64,000 nucleotides of DNA from Chloroflexota bacterium (GTDB taxonomy: Bacteria > Chloroflexota > Anaerolineae > Anaerolineales > Villigracilaceae): assembly GCA_024224815.1 (NCBI GenBank), contig JAAENC010000579.1:1-64000 (forward strand). Reading direction: 5' to 3'. Below, one piece after another: positions 23,267 to 32,039 of this stretch. Made by a program: the position numbers and the translations under genes. The number at the start of each line of letters is the position of its first letter. The stretch's first letter is position 1. The notes beneath the pieces are model-generated. The model worked only from the letters and a program-made list of their open reading frames with translations. It was not told the origin of the DNA and made no database searches.

Positions 23267-24598
23267 CTATTCGACCCACTCTACGCCTAAACGGGCAATT
23301 CTTCTGCCATCCATTTCTTCGACACGGATGTGAAGTCCGTCAATTTCGAGTACGTCACCAATTTCCGGGATGCGATTGAAATGCCCCAGCACAAATCCCG
23401 CGATCGTATCATAATTGGGATCATGCAGCCGCAGGCCAAGTTTTTTATTCACATCTTCGATAGAAAGCAAACCATCCACGACAACAGTTCCGTCGGAACG
23501 CTTCTGGACTTCGGGTTGCTCATTGTCAAAAGGATCGCTGACCTCGCCGACAATTTCTTCCATTAAATCTTCCAGCGTAACCAAGCCAGCTGTCCCACCG
23601 AATTCATCCATCACAATTGCAATATGTCGGCGTTTCGCCCGGAATTGTTGCAAAACCGATTTTACAGGCACGGATTCCGGCACAAAATAGGCTTCCCGAG
23701 CCAACTCACGAATTTTGCAGTTGTCGTTCTCGCGTTCCGGGTCATGTTCGGCACGAAGCAAATCTTTGATATGAACAATACCGATTATATTATCCAGATC
23801 ATCATCGTAAATGGGGAATTTTGTATAGGATGAATGAATAGCGATGTTGATGGCTTCGCGCAAGCGGATATCAGCTTCGAAAGCAGAAATTTCTGTGCGC
23901 GGAATCATCACTCGCCGCACCAGCAACTCGCCAAAATCAAAGATTGCATGCAACATTTCTTGCTCATCGCTCTCAACGACCCCTTCTTGTGCGCTGGCGG
24001 TGACGATCATTTTCAGTTCTTCGACCGAGTGGACTAGCTCATGGCCTTCGGCAGGATTAACACCAATCATTCTAAGCAAAGTGTTACCCGTGCCATTTAA
24101 AGCCCAAATAAAAGGCTTGAAAAGCCATTCTGTCCATAGGGTAGGGCGAGCGACCCAAAGGGAAGTGCCTTCGGGGTTTTGTAATGCGATGGATTTCGGC
24201 ATAAGCTCACCAACCACAACGTGCAAAAATGTGATGATCGTAAACGACACACCAACCGAAATACTGTGAGATGCACCCTCTTGTAAATTTCCGGGGAACA
24301 TTTCAATTAACGGTTCTAATAAATGCGATAGAGCCGGTTCACCGATCCACCCCAACCCTAGGCTTGCCAGCGTTATCCCAAGCTGCGTCGCGGCAATAAC
24401 CTGATCAGGGTGCTCCAGAGCTTTCGCCGCCCATCGCGCGGATTTATTTCCCTTCGCAACAAGTTCTTTGATCCGCGTTCCACGTACGCTAACCAAAGCA
24501 AATTCTGCTGCCACAAAAAAGCCGTTCATTAAAACGAGAATAATGACGGCAACTAATCTAAGTAAATCTGCACCAATTGTTGATTCCATAGTCTCCAA
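23267..24598 (-). CDS. CNNM/CorC-type membrane protein (DUF21, CBS pair, CorC_HlyC domain)
   Basis: A 443-residue protein of the hemolysin C/TlyC group, probably a Mg2+ (or Na+/Mg2+) transporter rather than a toxin. Residues 15-200 form the DUF21 membrane domain, with AAEFALVSVRGTRIKEL and GWIGEPAL. Two CBS domains follow (VRRVMIPRTEISAFEAD and FPIYDDDLDNIIGIVHIKDL). The CorC_HlyC domain closes the protein (IVMDEFGGTAGLVTLEDLME, GDVLEIDGLHIRVEEMDGRRI). CBS domains bind adenosine nucleotides and gate the transporter. The start is ATG 24598 behind a GGAG ribosome site. It is a single-gene unit. Confidence 0.93.
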   Translation of the reverse strand: METMESTIGADLLRLVAVIILVLMNGFFVAAEFALVSVRGTRIKELVAKGNKSARWAAKALEHPDQVIAATQLGITLASLGLGWIGEPALSHLLEPLIEMFPGNLQEGASHSISVGVSFTIITFLHVVVGELMPKSIALQNPEGTSLWVARPTLWTEWLFKPFIWALNGTGNTLLRMIGVNPAEGHELVHSVEELKMIVTASAQEGVVESDEQEMLHAIFDFGELLVRRVMIPRTEISAFEADIRLREAINIAIHSSYTKFPIYDDDLDNIIGIVHIKDLLRAEHDPERENDNCKIRELAREAYFVPESVPVKSVLQQFRAKRRHIAIVMDEFGGTAGLVTLEDLMEEIVGEVSDPFDNEQPEVQKRSDGTVVVDGLLSIEDVNKKLGLRLHDPNYDTIAGFVLGHFNRIPEIGDVLEIDGLHIRVEEMDGRRIARLGVEWVE

Positions 24599-24658
24599 GT
24601 CCGTTTATTTAAGATGTTAGATTTTAGCATAAAGAGAGCGCAGACGCGATAGCTCTGA

Positions 24659-24666
24659 TGTATAAT
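24659..24666 (+). promoter_or_regulatory. -10 box upstream of the deazaflavin-type reductase gene
   Basis: TGTATAAT (consensus TATAAT at 24661-24666) would start transcription near 24673. An in-frame ATG at 24658 overlaps this box and lies before that start, which argues for ATG 24712 as the true start codon. Confidence 0.5.
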
Positions 24667-24711
24667 CCGCCTGCATTTAAACATCAAAACATTTTTTGGA
24701 AAATAAGAATA

Positions 24712-25227
24712 ATGGAAAAAGCTAAAAAACAGAAGCAACGTAACTGGATTCAAAGAATATTACTAAATTTCACATCATCAAAATTTGGAGCAAAGATCGC
24801 ATCGCGCGTTTTGCCACCCATAGACAAGATTATATTGAAGCGCACCAATAACCGACGCTCTCTAACGAGCTTTTTATCCGGTATCCCCGTGATCGTTCTA
24901 ACCACTACCGGGGCAAAAAGTGGAAAGTTGCGCACAGTCCCTTTGCTGGGCGTGATAAAAGGAGAAGATGTTTTTTTAATTGCATCAAATTGGGGACAAG
25001 CGCGTCACCCGAGTTGGTATTACAATCTGAAAGCGAATCCGGAGGCGAATCTAGCTTTTGGCGGGCAAGAAGGGCAATATATCGCTCGAAATGCTACAGA
25101 TACAGAAAGAGAAGCTTATTGGGCAGAAGCAGTCAATATGTATAGCGGATATGCCGAATATAAAAAACGCGTTTCTACCAGAGAAATCCCGATGTTTATT
25201 TTGTCACCAAAAAAAATAGTTATGTAA
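24712..25227 (+). CDS. Nitroreductase/deazaflavin-dependent oxidoreductase family protein (DUF385)
   Basis: A 171-residue split-barrel protein. The core PVIVLTTTGAKSGKLRTVPL, NWGQARHPSWYYNLKANPEA and the tail (REIPMFILSPKK) match the DUF385/Ddn group. Members bind F420 or flavin and reduce various organics. F420 biosynthesis genes are not in the window, so the cofactor is open. A basic N-terminal helix (MEKAKKQKQRNWIQRILLNF) may associate with the membrane. Start choice: an in-frame ATG at 24658 overlaps the -10 box TATAAT, so ATG 24712 is preferred. Confidence 0.85.
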   Translation: MEKAKKQKQRNWIQRILLNFTSSKFGAKIASRVLPPIDKIILKRTNNRRSLTSFLSGIPVIVLTTTGAKSGKLRTVPLLGVIKGEDVFLIASNWGQARHPSWYYNLKANPEANLAFGGQEGQYIARNATDTEREAYWAEAVNMYSGYAEYKKRVSTREIPMFILSPKKIVM

Positions 25228-25253
25228 CTAATGAAGTAGAGTTAGTTACATAA
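25220..25253 (+). terminator. Hairpin overlapping the stop codon of the DUF385 gene
   Basis: TTATGTAACTAA and TTAGTTACATAA are perfect 12-bp arms with a 10-nt loop, covering the TAA stop. No T-run follows, so termination is uncertain. Confidence 0.5.
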
Positions 25254-25511
25254 TACTCATTAGTAAAACTATAATCTAGCGGAAGAAATTAACTTTGGAT
25301 TTAAATGAACAAGACTTTTTCTTCCAAAACAAATCCTGCTCCATAAAAAAATCCTGCACATATTCTGAAAGGATAATGAAACAATAAAAAGGTTCAAGCA
25401 ACATACAATAAAGTAAGTACGCATATTTGACAAAGGTATTTTTTTTATGTATTTTTGATTATAGCGATAGCGATAAACGGGCGTGAATTTACAGGTATTA
25501 TTGCTCTCCAA
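25254..25511. other. AT-rich intergenic region upstream of the HD-GYP gene
   Basis: No gene, clear promoter or repeat is visible on either strand. It presumably holds the promoter of the HD-GYP gene, whose ribosome site AAAGGGTGA lies at about 25513-25521. Confidence 0.35.
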
Positions 25512-25526
25512 TAAAAGGGTGACTTT

Positions 25527-28112
25527 ATGAAGACAGCACTTACGCAAACCAGCGCAAATGTACAAGGAGAACTGGAACTCTGGCGTAGCAATGTCATCGC
25601 GAAAACACTAGCGATCACATCTTACACTTTTTTTCCAGCAATCGTCATATGGATAATTCAATTTAGGCCCAACAAAACAGCTTCACAAGTAGCATATATC
25701 TATTTATTTTTATATGCCTTGATTTTGAGTCTTGCTATATTTCGCAAGATCAACGCTCGCATTAAGGCTTGGGGACTGATTTTTTTAAGCTATATGGTGG
25801 GAACAATAGCATTAATATTGGGTGGCTTAGTGGGAGATGGCCGCATATACTTCATAACAGTGCCGATATTAGCAATGCTGCTGATCAACACACAGGCTGG
25901 AGTGCTAATGGCCAGTTTTTGCTTACTTACCTATTTTGGGATTTCTGTCACCGCACATACAGGATGGCTCACAAATTCGTTGATAATGACTGACAACTCA
26001 TTATTACTTTCCACATGGCTCCAAGAGGGGATTGTTGTTACAGCTTGTTTAATACTGATTTTGACTTTGCATAGACGTCATAGCGAATTATTAATGTCTT
26101 TAGCTACTGAAAAAGTAGACCTTCTTGATACTGTCAAAGAATCCGAAAGCCGATACCGCCTAATTTCAGAACTTGTTTCAGACTTAGCCTATGTCTTGAG
26201 AATAACGCCTGATGGTGCCCTTAAGTTCGAATGGACGACCGAGGCTTTCTCCCAGGCGATCAAATCTCCTTCTGAAGAATTACTTCATTGGCAGAGTCTT
26301 ATTCACCCTCCTGATATGCCAATCGCTCGTGAAGCTATCCAGCGATTATTTGCCGGAGACACAGATGAAAGAGAGTTTCGCGTTGTAATGAAAAACGGCG
26401 AAATACGATGGGTACGCAATTATGCACGCCCAGAATGGGATGAAGTAACAAATCAAGTTGTCCGGGTTTTTGGAGCCATGCAAGACATTACCACTCGCAT
26501 AGAATCTGAAAAAAAAATACAACTTAGAAACAAGAAAATATCCCGCCTATATCGCGCATCAACGACCCTGATTTACAAAGAATCACTCAACCCAGAGCAT
26601 TTAGCAGAATCAATCGTAAAAGCCATTTTGGAAGAGTTTGGAAAATCAAACTGCAGCTTATTAGTGATTGAAAAATTTCATTTGAAACGCATCGCTGTAG
26701 CTGGTTCTTATTCCAGTGAAGTTAGCAAGGGTGAATTAACCTTAGACGGAAAAGGTTTAGTTCCCCAAGCTATTAGATCAGGACAAATAATCAATGCTTC
26801 AGATGTATCGAAAGATACTAATTACATTCCAAACTGGGCAGAAGCTCGCTCTGAATTAGTAATTCCGCTCAAGGTTGGAGACACAATAACAGGGGCAATT
26901 GATATGCAAAGTGATAAAGTAGATGCCTTCAATAAAGATGATGAACGCTTACTGTCAATTTTTGCAGAGCGAGCAGCGTCTGCACTTGAAAATGCCCGCC
27001 TCTACAAACAAACTCAAGAGCACCTGCGCAGAATAACTGCCCTAAGACATGTCGATAACGCTATTGCCGGTTCTTTCGATTTACGCTTGATTTTACGAGT
27101 CTTGCTCGAAGAGGTCATGAAACAGCTAGAAGTAGATGCAGCAGATGTACTCTTATATGACAATCACATGCAAAGACTGGAGTGCGCGACGAGGCAAGGC
27201 TTCAAAACCGACGCCTTGCAATATACTAGCCTTCGCCTTGGAGAAGGTTACGCAGGCAAAGCTGCTTTAAAGCGGCGCATAGTTCATGTAGAAAACATAA
27301 TAAAAGAAGATGCAAATCTACAAAACGCGCCGCTGCTGGCAAAAGAAAACTTCGTCTCCTATTATGGTGTCCCCCTAGTAGCAAAAGGACAGCTAAAAGG
27401 CGTGTTGGAAATATTTCATCGCAAGTCTCTTGTCTCAAATTCAGACTGGTTGGAGTTTCTCAAAACGCTTGCTGGGCAAGCTGCTATCGCCATCGATAAC
27501 GCTACTATGTTTGATAATTTACAACGTTCTAATTCTGAATTATTGCAAGCATATGATGCCACACTCGAGGGGTGGGTACAGGCATTAAATATGCGCGACA
27601 CAGAAACCGAAACTCATACACAGCGAGTCACAAAGACCATCTTAGAACTGGCGCGAGCAATGGGAATAAGCAACGAAAGGTTAGTTCATATAAAGCGAGG
27701 CGCCCTACTGCACGACATAGGGAAAATAGCTATCCCTGACAACATTTTGCTAAAACCAGGAAGCTTAACGGACAGTGAATGGGAGATTATGAGAAAGCAC
27801 CCTGTTTATGCGCGACATTTCCTTTCTAAAATCGACTATTTACACCCCGCATTAGAGATCCCTTATTCACATCATGAAAAATGGGATGGCTCTGGATATC
27901 CCCAAGGGTTGAAACGTGAAGAAATCCCCCTTTCTGCACGCATCTTTGCAGTTGTAGATGTCTGGGATGCGCTTGGCTCAGATCGACCTTATCGAAAAGC
28001 TTTACCCCAAGATAAGATACTCGCATACATCCACGAACAGAAAGGAACTCACTTCGACCCGAACGTGGTAGAAGTATTCATCGATATCCTCTCCAAAAAT
28101 AACCACCATTAG
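25527..28112 (+). CDS. Membrane sensor with PAS, two GAF and an HD-GYP domain (c-di-GMP phosphodiesterase)
   Basis: An 861-residue signalling protein. Residues 25-195 contain about six hydrophobic helices, a MASE-like membrane sensor. A PAS domain with PAC follows (about 205-335, ending RVFGAMQDITTRIE). Two GAF domains follow (about 360-495 and 515-670). The HD-GYP domain lies at about 690-855, with THTQRV, LLHDIGKIAIPDNIL, SHHEKWDGSGYP and DVWDALGSDRPYR. All metal-binding His/Asp and the GYP loop are intact, so it should hydrolyse cyclic di-GMP. It stands alone between a long upstream gap and a terminator at 28198. The ligand sensed by the GAF domains is unknown. Confidence 0.93.
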   Translation: MKTALTQTSANVQGELELWRSNVIAKTLAITSYTFFPAIVIWIIQFRPNKTASQVAYIYLFLYALILSLAIFRKINARIKAWGLIFLSYMVGTIALILGGLVGDGRIYFITVPILAMLLINTQAGVLMASFCLLTYFGISVTAHTGWLTNSLIMTDNSLLLSTWLQEGIVVTACLILILTLHRRHSELLMSLATEKVDLLDTVKESESRYRLISELVSDLAYVLRITPDGALKFEWTTEAFSQAIKSPSEELLHWQSLIHPPDMPIAREAIQRLFAGDTDEREFRVVMKNGEIRWVRNYARPEWDEVTNQVVRVFGAMQDITTRIESEKKIQLRNKKISRLYRASTTLIYKESLNPEHLAESIVKAILEEFGKSNCSLLVIEKFHLKRIAVAGSYSSEVSKGELTLDGKGLVPQAIRSGQIINASDVSKDTNYIPNWAEARSELVIPLKVGDTITGAIDMQSDKVDAFNKDDERLLSIFAERAASALENARLYKQTQEHLRRITALRHVDNAIAGSFDLRLILRVLLEEVMKQLEVDAADVLLYDNHMQRLECATRQGFKTDALQYTSLRLGEGYAGKAALKRRIVHVENIIKEDANLQNAPLLAKENFVSYYGVPLVAKGQLKGVLEIFHRKSLVSNSDWLEFLKTLAGQAAIAIDNATMFDNLQRSNSELLQAYDATLEGWVQALNMRDTETETHTQRVTKTILELARAMGISNERLVHIKRGALLHDIGKIAIPDNILLKPGSLTDSEWEIMRKHPVYARHFLSKIDYLHPALEIPYSHHEKWDGSGYPQGLKREEIPLSARIFAVVDVWDALGSDRPYRKALPQDKILAYIHEQKGTHFDPNVVEVFIDILSKNNHH

Positions 28113-28197
28113 ACATCACTTCGATACTATTTAATAGGAAGTGTCATGAACAAAGAGATGCCTAAGTTACCATAGCCACAAAACTCTTCATAGACAG

Positions 28198-28229
28198 AAA
28201 AAGCACTCCTTTTTAGAGGAGTGCTTTTT
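28198..28229 (+). terminator. Rho-independent terminator after the HD-GYP gene
   Basis: AAAAAGCACTCCT and AGGAGTGCTTTTT pair perfectly (13 bp) around a 6-nt loop, with the T-run built into the 3' arm. Confidence 0.9.
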
Positions 28230-28346
28230 ACTTCAATCTCTCGCTCGAACTCAAAAGTGATAAAATAGTCTCAAGATTTACATTAAAGAAAATTGCAGGA
28301 TATCTAGTGTTTCAGATACTTGGTAAATAAAAGGATCACCAAGAGA

Positions 28347-29525
28347 ATGGAAATTAATCGAGTAATTACCATCATTTTAGACAGTGCCGGAATCGGCGCT
28401 ACGCCCGACGCTGCCGATTTTGGCGATGTTGGCTGCCACACATTAGGGAATATCGCCCAAGCCGTTGGCGGGCTGAATATGCCGAATATGGAAGCGATGG
28501 GATTAGGAAATATCGCCATTTTGGATGGTGTAAAACCCCAACTAGAACCCACCGCCGCTTTCGGAAAAATGGATGAAGTTTCTGCAGGAAAAGACACAAC
28601 AGCAGGACATTGGGAATTAGCCGGGATTCACATCAACAAGCCATTTCCCATGTACCCGGATGGATTCCCACCTGATGTGATGGATGCGTTCGTGACCCAA
28701 ACTGGGCGCGGTTTCCTGGGCAATTATCCCTCCTCGGGTACGGTTATCCTTGACAAGTTGGGCGAAGAACATATCAAAACTGGCAAGTTGATCGTTTACA
28801 CATCCGGCGACAGTGTTTTCCAAATTGCGGCGCATGAAGAAATTGTCCCCATTGACGATTTATACAAATACTGCAAAATTGCCCGCGAAATTTTGCGCGG
28901 AAAACATGAAGTCAGCCGCGTGATCGCCCGCCCCTTTATCGGCGAGCCCGGCAACTTCACCCGCACGGCCAATCGGCACGATTATTCAGTCGTCCCCCCA
29001 GAAGCGACCGTGTTGGACAACCTGAAAGAAGCAGGCTTGATGGTTTTGGGCATCGGGAAGATCAATGATATTTATGTTGGGCATGGCATCACAGAAGCAA
29101 TTTCCACCAAAAGCAATAAAGATGGCATTGACAAAACGATCGAAGCCATTCGCACACACACAGATAAAGGATTGATATTCACCAATCTAGTGGATTTCGA
29201 TGCCAAATTTGGTCACCGAAATAACCCCCAAGGTTATGCCGATGCTTTAGCAGAATTTGACCAACACCTACCTCAAATCATGGATGCTCTCAACGAGGAT
29301 GATATCCTCGTCCTCACCGCCGACCACGGCAATGACCCGACTTACCCAGGGACGGATCATACGCGGGAGTATGTACCCATTTTGGTTGCGGGTGATGCAG
29401 TGCAGAGCGTGAACCTCGGTGTGCGTTCAACATTTGCCGACCTTGCCGCAACCATTGCGGATATTTTTGATGTAAAGGCTCCGCCGCAGGGAGAGACATT
29501 TGGGGTAGAAATTCTTGGCAGCTAA
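28347..29525 (+). CDS. deoB: Phosphopentomutase DeoB
   Basis: A 392-residue enzyme of the alkaline-phosphatase superfamily. It interconverts ribose-1-phosphate and ribose-5-phosphate (and the deoxy forms) in nucleoside salvage. Motifs: TIILDSAGIGATPDAADFGD (first metal Asp), SAGKDTTAGHWEL (the nucleophile Thr region), IYTSGDSVFQIAAHE-like VYTSGDSVFQIAAHEE, FTNLVDFDAKFGHR and LTADHGNDPTYPGTDHTREY (metal-binding Asp/His). An in-frame TTG at 28320 would add nine residues, but ATG 28347 starts the conserved N-terminus and has AAGAG close by. The methyltransferase gene follows after 3 bp. Confidence 0.96.
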   Translation: MEINRVITIILDSAGIGATPDAADFGDVGCHTLGNIAQAVGGLNMPNMEAMGLGNIAILDGVKPQLEPTAAFGKMDEVSAGKDTTAGHWELAGIHINKPFPMYPDGFPPDVMDAFVTQTGRGFLGNYPSSGTVILDKLGEEHIKTGKLIVYTSGDSVFQIAAHEEIVPIDDLYKYCKIAREILRGKHEVSRVIARPFIGEPGNFTRTANRHDYSVVPPEATVLDNLKEAGLMVLGIGKINDIYVGHGITEAISTKSNKDGIDKTIEAIRTHTDKGLIFTNLVDFDAKFGHRNNPQGYADALAEFDQHLPQIMDALNEDDILVLTADHGNDPTYPGTDHTREYVPILVAGDAVQSVNLGVRSTFADLAATIADIFDVKAPPQGETFGVEILGS

Positions 29526-29528
29526 GGA

Positions 29529-30407
29529 ATGAATACAAATCGTCCAAGCCAAATGGCTGAGGCAGCAGCGGCTGTTCGCGCAGCTCATAAGCTTTATGAG
29601 AAATCCGTAATTTTTGATGATCCTTTTGCGCTCCAGCTGACTAGCCCAGAGTGGCGATTCGTTGCTAAAAATCAATGGCTATACTCCCTGATCGTCAAAA
29701 AAATATTGAAAGTACTACGGCCTGCTCATGGTCAAGTTTTAGCACGAAGTCGCTATACTGAAGATCGCCTGGAAAACGCAATCTCGAATGGGACAACTCA
29801 ATATCTACTTTTAGGAGCAGGGCTGGATTCGTTTGTGCACCGCCGCAAAGATTTGATTTCCCGTTTGAAAATATTTGAAGTAGATCATCCCGAAACGCAA
29901 GAGTTGAAAAAAGAGCGGATAGCTTCTTTGGAGCTTGAGCATCCCAAAAACTTGCATTATCTACCTATAGATTTCAGAACAGAAAGCTTGTCTGAAATTT
30001 TAGAAAGATCATCACTCAATCAAAAAGAACCGGTTTTTATTTCCTGGCTCGGAACAGTTCCTTATCTGAAACGAGATGTTTTCTTTGAAATAGTGCAAAG
30101 TCTTTCTGGTTTATTAGCCTCTAAATCTGAACTTGTTTTTGATTATGCCAATATAACGATTTCGTCAGATGATCAACCTGTCGTAGAGAAATTGATGAAA
30201 TTTGCAGAACGCCGTGGAGAACCCTTAATCACGCAATTTGATACAAAGGTCTTGAATTCCAATTTAAACAGCCTTGGATACAATATTATTGAGAATATTT
30301 CCCAGGCGAAATGGCGGGTTTTCTATTATGAGAATTCTCCAACAGCAGATCTTTGTCCTATATCAGCAGCATATATTGCTCATCTGAGGGTTCGTAATCT
30401 CCTGTAG
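29529..30407 (+). CDS. SAM-dependent methyltransferase, TIGR00027/leucine carboxyl methyltransferase-like
   Basis: A 292-residue class I methyltransferase. It starts NRPSQMAEAAAAVRAAHKLY and has IFDDPFALQL, RSRYTEDRLENAI, YLLLGAGLDSFVHR (SAM site) and FEVDHPETQELKKER. These are the markers of the TIGR00027/PPM1 group, which methylates carboxylates or polyketides and is common in mycobacteria. The substrate is not deducible. It begins 3 bp after the deoB stop, so it is probably translated by coupling, and it ends before a terminator at 30442. Confidence 0.87.
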   Translation: MNTNRPSQMAEAAAAVRAAHKLYEKSVIFDDPFALQLTSPEWRFVAKNQWLYSLIVKKILKVLRPAHGQVLARSRYTEDRLENAISNGTTQYLLLGAGLDSFVHRRKDLISRLKIFEVDHPETQELKKERIASLELEHPKNLHYLPIDFRTESLSEILERSSLNQKEPVFISWLGTVPYLKRDVFFEIVQSLSGLLASKSELVFDYANITISSDDQPVVEKLMKFAERRGEPLITQFDTKVLNSNLNSLGYNIIENISQAKWRVFYYENSPTADLCPISAAYIAHLRVRNLL

Positions 30408-30441
30408 GCAAAACAGTGGCTCAAGCAAAATCGTTCACAAA

Positions 30442-30477
30442 AAAAGAGATGCTTTCTCGACCGAAAGCATCTCTTTT
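30442..30477 (+). terminator. Rho-independent terminator after the methyltransferase gene
   Basis: AAAAGAGATGCTTTC and GAAAGCATCTCTTTT form a perfect 15-bp stem with a 6-nt loop and flanking A/T runs. Confidence 0.9.
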
Positions 30478-30593
30478 CATTTTCTCATTCAGCTTCTTGA
30501 TAATGGTCATATGACGATAAAGTGACCCATGGCACATACGAATATGACCATACTCTTGATATAAACATCCAGCCGAAGGAAAAGGAGTAAAAA

Positions 30594-31406
30594 ATGACAA
30601 GAAATATATCTCGACTTTCAACAAGAACAGAAGAGCAGTACAGCTTGGGTAAAATTCTCAGTATCTGGGCATTGGCTGCAATCCCTATGGGGATCATTGG
30701 TTGGGTGATCACTCCTGCTTTGTCTGTAGGTAAAGACCCACTGGCAGCAGCATCCACCAGAATCTGGGCGCTAACGGTCGGGCTTATCTGGCAATTTATT
30801 CTAACGATGATCATTGTTCGTCGTGAAGAAGGTGATCTGCGCTGGGCTGCTATCCAACGACGACTTTGGCTCAACGCACCGCTTGACCCTAAAACGGGAG
30901 AGGCTCAACCTAAACTTTGGTGGTGGGTAGTGCCGGGCATCGTTTTATTCGCCATTTCAGGCATTGTGCTGAGCCCAATATTGGGATCCATATGGACTTC
31001 CATCTTTCCATTTTTTGCTGAACCGCCAAGTTTTGCATTCGGCTCCATTTTGGAATCACCAGAAATTCAGGCTCAGTTAGTTGGCAATTGGAGTTTTGTT
31101 ATCATGATGGTTCTCCTTTCTGTGTTCAATACATTTTTAGGAGAAGAACTCCTTTTCAGAGGTGTATTATTACCAAAAATGAATGGTATTTTTGGCAAAT
31201 GGGATTGGGTAGCAAACGGGCTCCTCTTTACTCTATATCACATACATCAACCGTGGGGTTTTCTCTCAGGTCTGCTTGAAAGCATCTTTTTCTTTGCACT
31301 TCCTGTCAAACGATTTCGAAGCACCTGGATGGCTATTATTATTCACTCAGGACAAAATATATTCTTCTTATTTCTCATTCTTGGGCTTGTGCTGGGGCTG
31401 GCGTAG
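30594..31406 (+). CDS. CPBP family intramembrane metalloprotease
   Basis: A 270-residue membrane protein with about seven helices. The Abi/CAAX-protease motifs are present: EELLFRGVLL near residue 182 (two Glu and Arg), LFTLYHIHQPWG (second-motif His) and IIIHSGQN near the end (third motif). Bacterial CPBP proteins cleave membrane peptides or confer self-immunity to bacteriocins, but no bacteriocin gene is seen here. The start ATG 30594 follows a clear AAAGGAG. It is monocistronic, with terminators on both sides. Confidence 0.88.
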   Translation: MTRNISRLSTRTEEQYSLGKILSIWALAAIPMGIIGWVITPALSVGKDPLAAASTRIWALTVGLIWQFILTMIIVRREEGDLRWAAIQRRLWLNAPLDPKTGEAQPKLWWWVVPGIVLFAISGIVLSPILGSIWTSIFPFFAEPPSFAFGSILESPEIQAQLVGNWSFVIMMVLLSVFNTFLGEELLFRGVLLPKMNGIFGKWDWVANGLLFTLYHIHQPWGFLSGLLESIFFFALPVKRFRSTWMAIIIHSGQNIFFLFLILGLVLGLA

Positions 31407-31429
31407 GGATGCGCTATAAACAGGCAATA

Positions 31430-31474
31430 AAAAAGATGTACTCTTTCTTTTATTATGAAAGAGTACATCTTTTT
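31430..31474 (+). terminator. Rho-independent terminator after the CPBP protease gene
   Basis: AAAAAGATGTACTCTTTC pairs perfectly with GAAAGAGTACATCTTTTT (18 bp) around a 9-nt loop. It is symmetrical and may also terminate the minus-strand beta-oxidation operon. Confidence 0.9.
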
Positions 31475-31504
31475 CTATTCTTCTAGTTCCTGCTCTCCAA
31501 CGTA

Positions 31505-31831
31505 TTACCGAATCTTAAACATCTGCGTCATCTTCATCGCCAGATTCAGGTCGCCAGCCAGCTTGAGTTTGCCCTGCATGAAGGCGGCCATGCCGTCCAC
31601 TTCGCCGGTAAAGATGCCGACATAGTCAGCGGAGTCAGCCGTCATCGTCATTGTGGGGTTCTCACGAACGCCTTCAGCGGTGGTAACTTTGTCATCCTTG
31701 ATCTCGGCGTACCAGTCGCTGGCTTCGTCTCCAGTAAAGTGGAATTGAATGACAGCATCCAGGCCGGGGGCTTTTTCGGGGAGGAATGCACCGGGCATTT
31801 TTTCCATGAGGGTTTTGATTGTAAGTGCCAT
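31505..31831 (-). CDS. SCP2 sterol-carrier-domain protein
   Basis: A 108-residue small protein consisting of one SCP2 domain. Typical features are VIQFHFTGDEASDWYAEIKD, the central ENPTMTMTADSADYVGIFTG and the end GKLKLAGDLNLAMKMTQMF. SCP2 domains bind acyl-CoA or lipids and carry them to beta-oxidation enzymes. It is the last gene of the minus-strand fatty-acid cluster, 208 bp after the thiolase gene. The gap holds an inverted-repeat element. It may have its own promoter. Confidence 0.92.
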   Translation of the reverse strand: MALTIKTLMEKMPGAFLPEKAPGLDAVIQFHFTGDEASDWYAEIKDDKVTTAEGVRENPTMTMTADSADYVGIFTGEVDGMAAFMQGKLKLAGDLNLAMKMTQMFKIR

Positions 31832-31886
31832 TTTTATATCTCCTGTTTTAATCTTTCAAGTTAAAAAGTACAAATTGTCTTTCAGC

Positions 31887-32000
31887 GGAGATTGAGTAGT
31901 CCTGAGCTTGTCGAAGGGCGTATCGAAATCGTAGCGGCATTTCAAAAAGCCGTTTGGTTTCGATATGTCCCTCTAAAAGCGTTCGGGTCTACTCAACCTG
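31887..32000. repeat. About 114-bp imperfect inverted-repeat element
   Basis: The outer arms TTGAGTAG (31892-31899) and CTACTCAA (31989-31996) and the inner arms TATCGAAA and TTTCGATA (about 31921-31966) are symmetrically placed, with imperfect pairing between. The left arm includes CCTGAGCTTGTCGAAGGG, a string that recurs in intergenic regions of many bacteria. The element could fold into a long stem-loop, as REP or MITE elements do. Confidence 0.6.
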
Positions 32001-32039
32001 CACTGACTATTTCCTGATACCTAATTCCTGTTTCCTGAT

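Noticed and set aside
30594-31406. CPBP protease considered as part of a bacteriocin or phage-defence unit.
   Set aside because: No bacteriocin, transporter or defence gene is adjacent and it is bounded by terminators on both sides.
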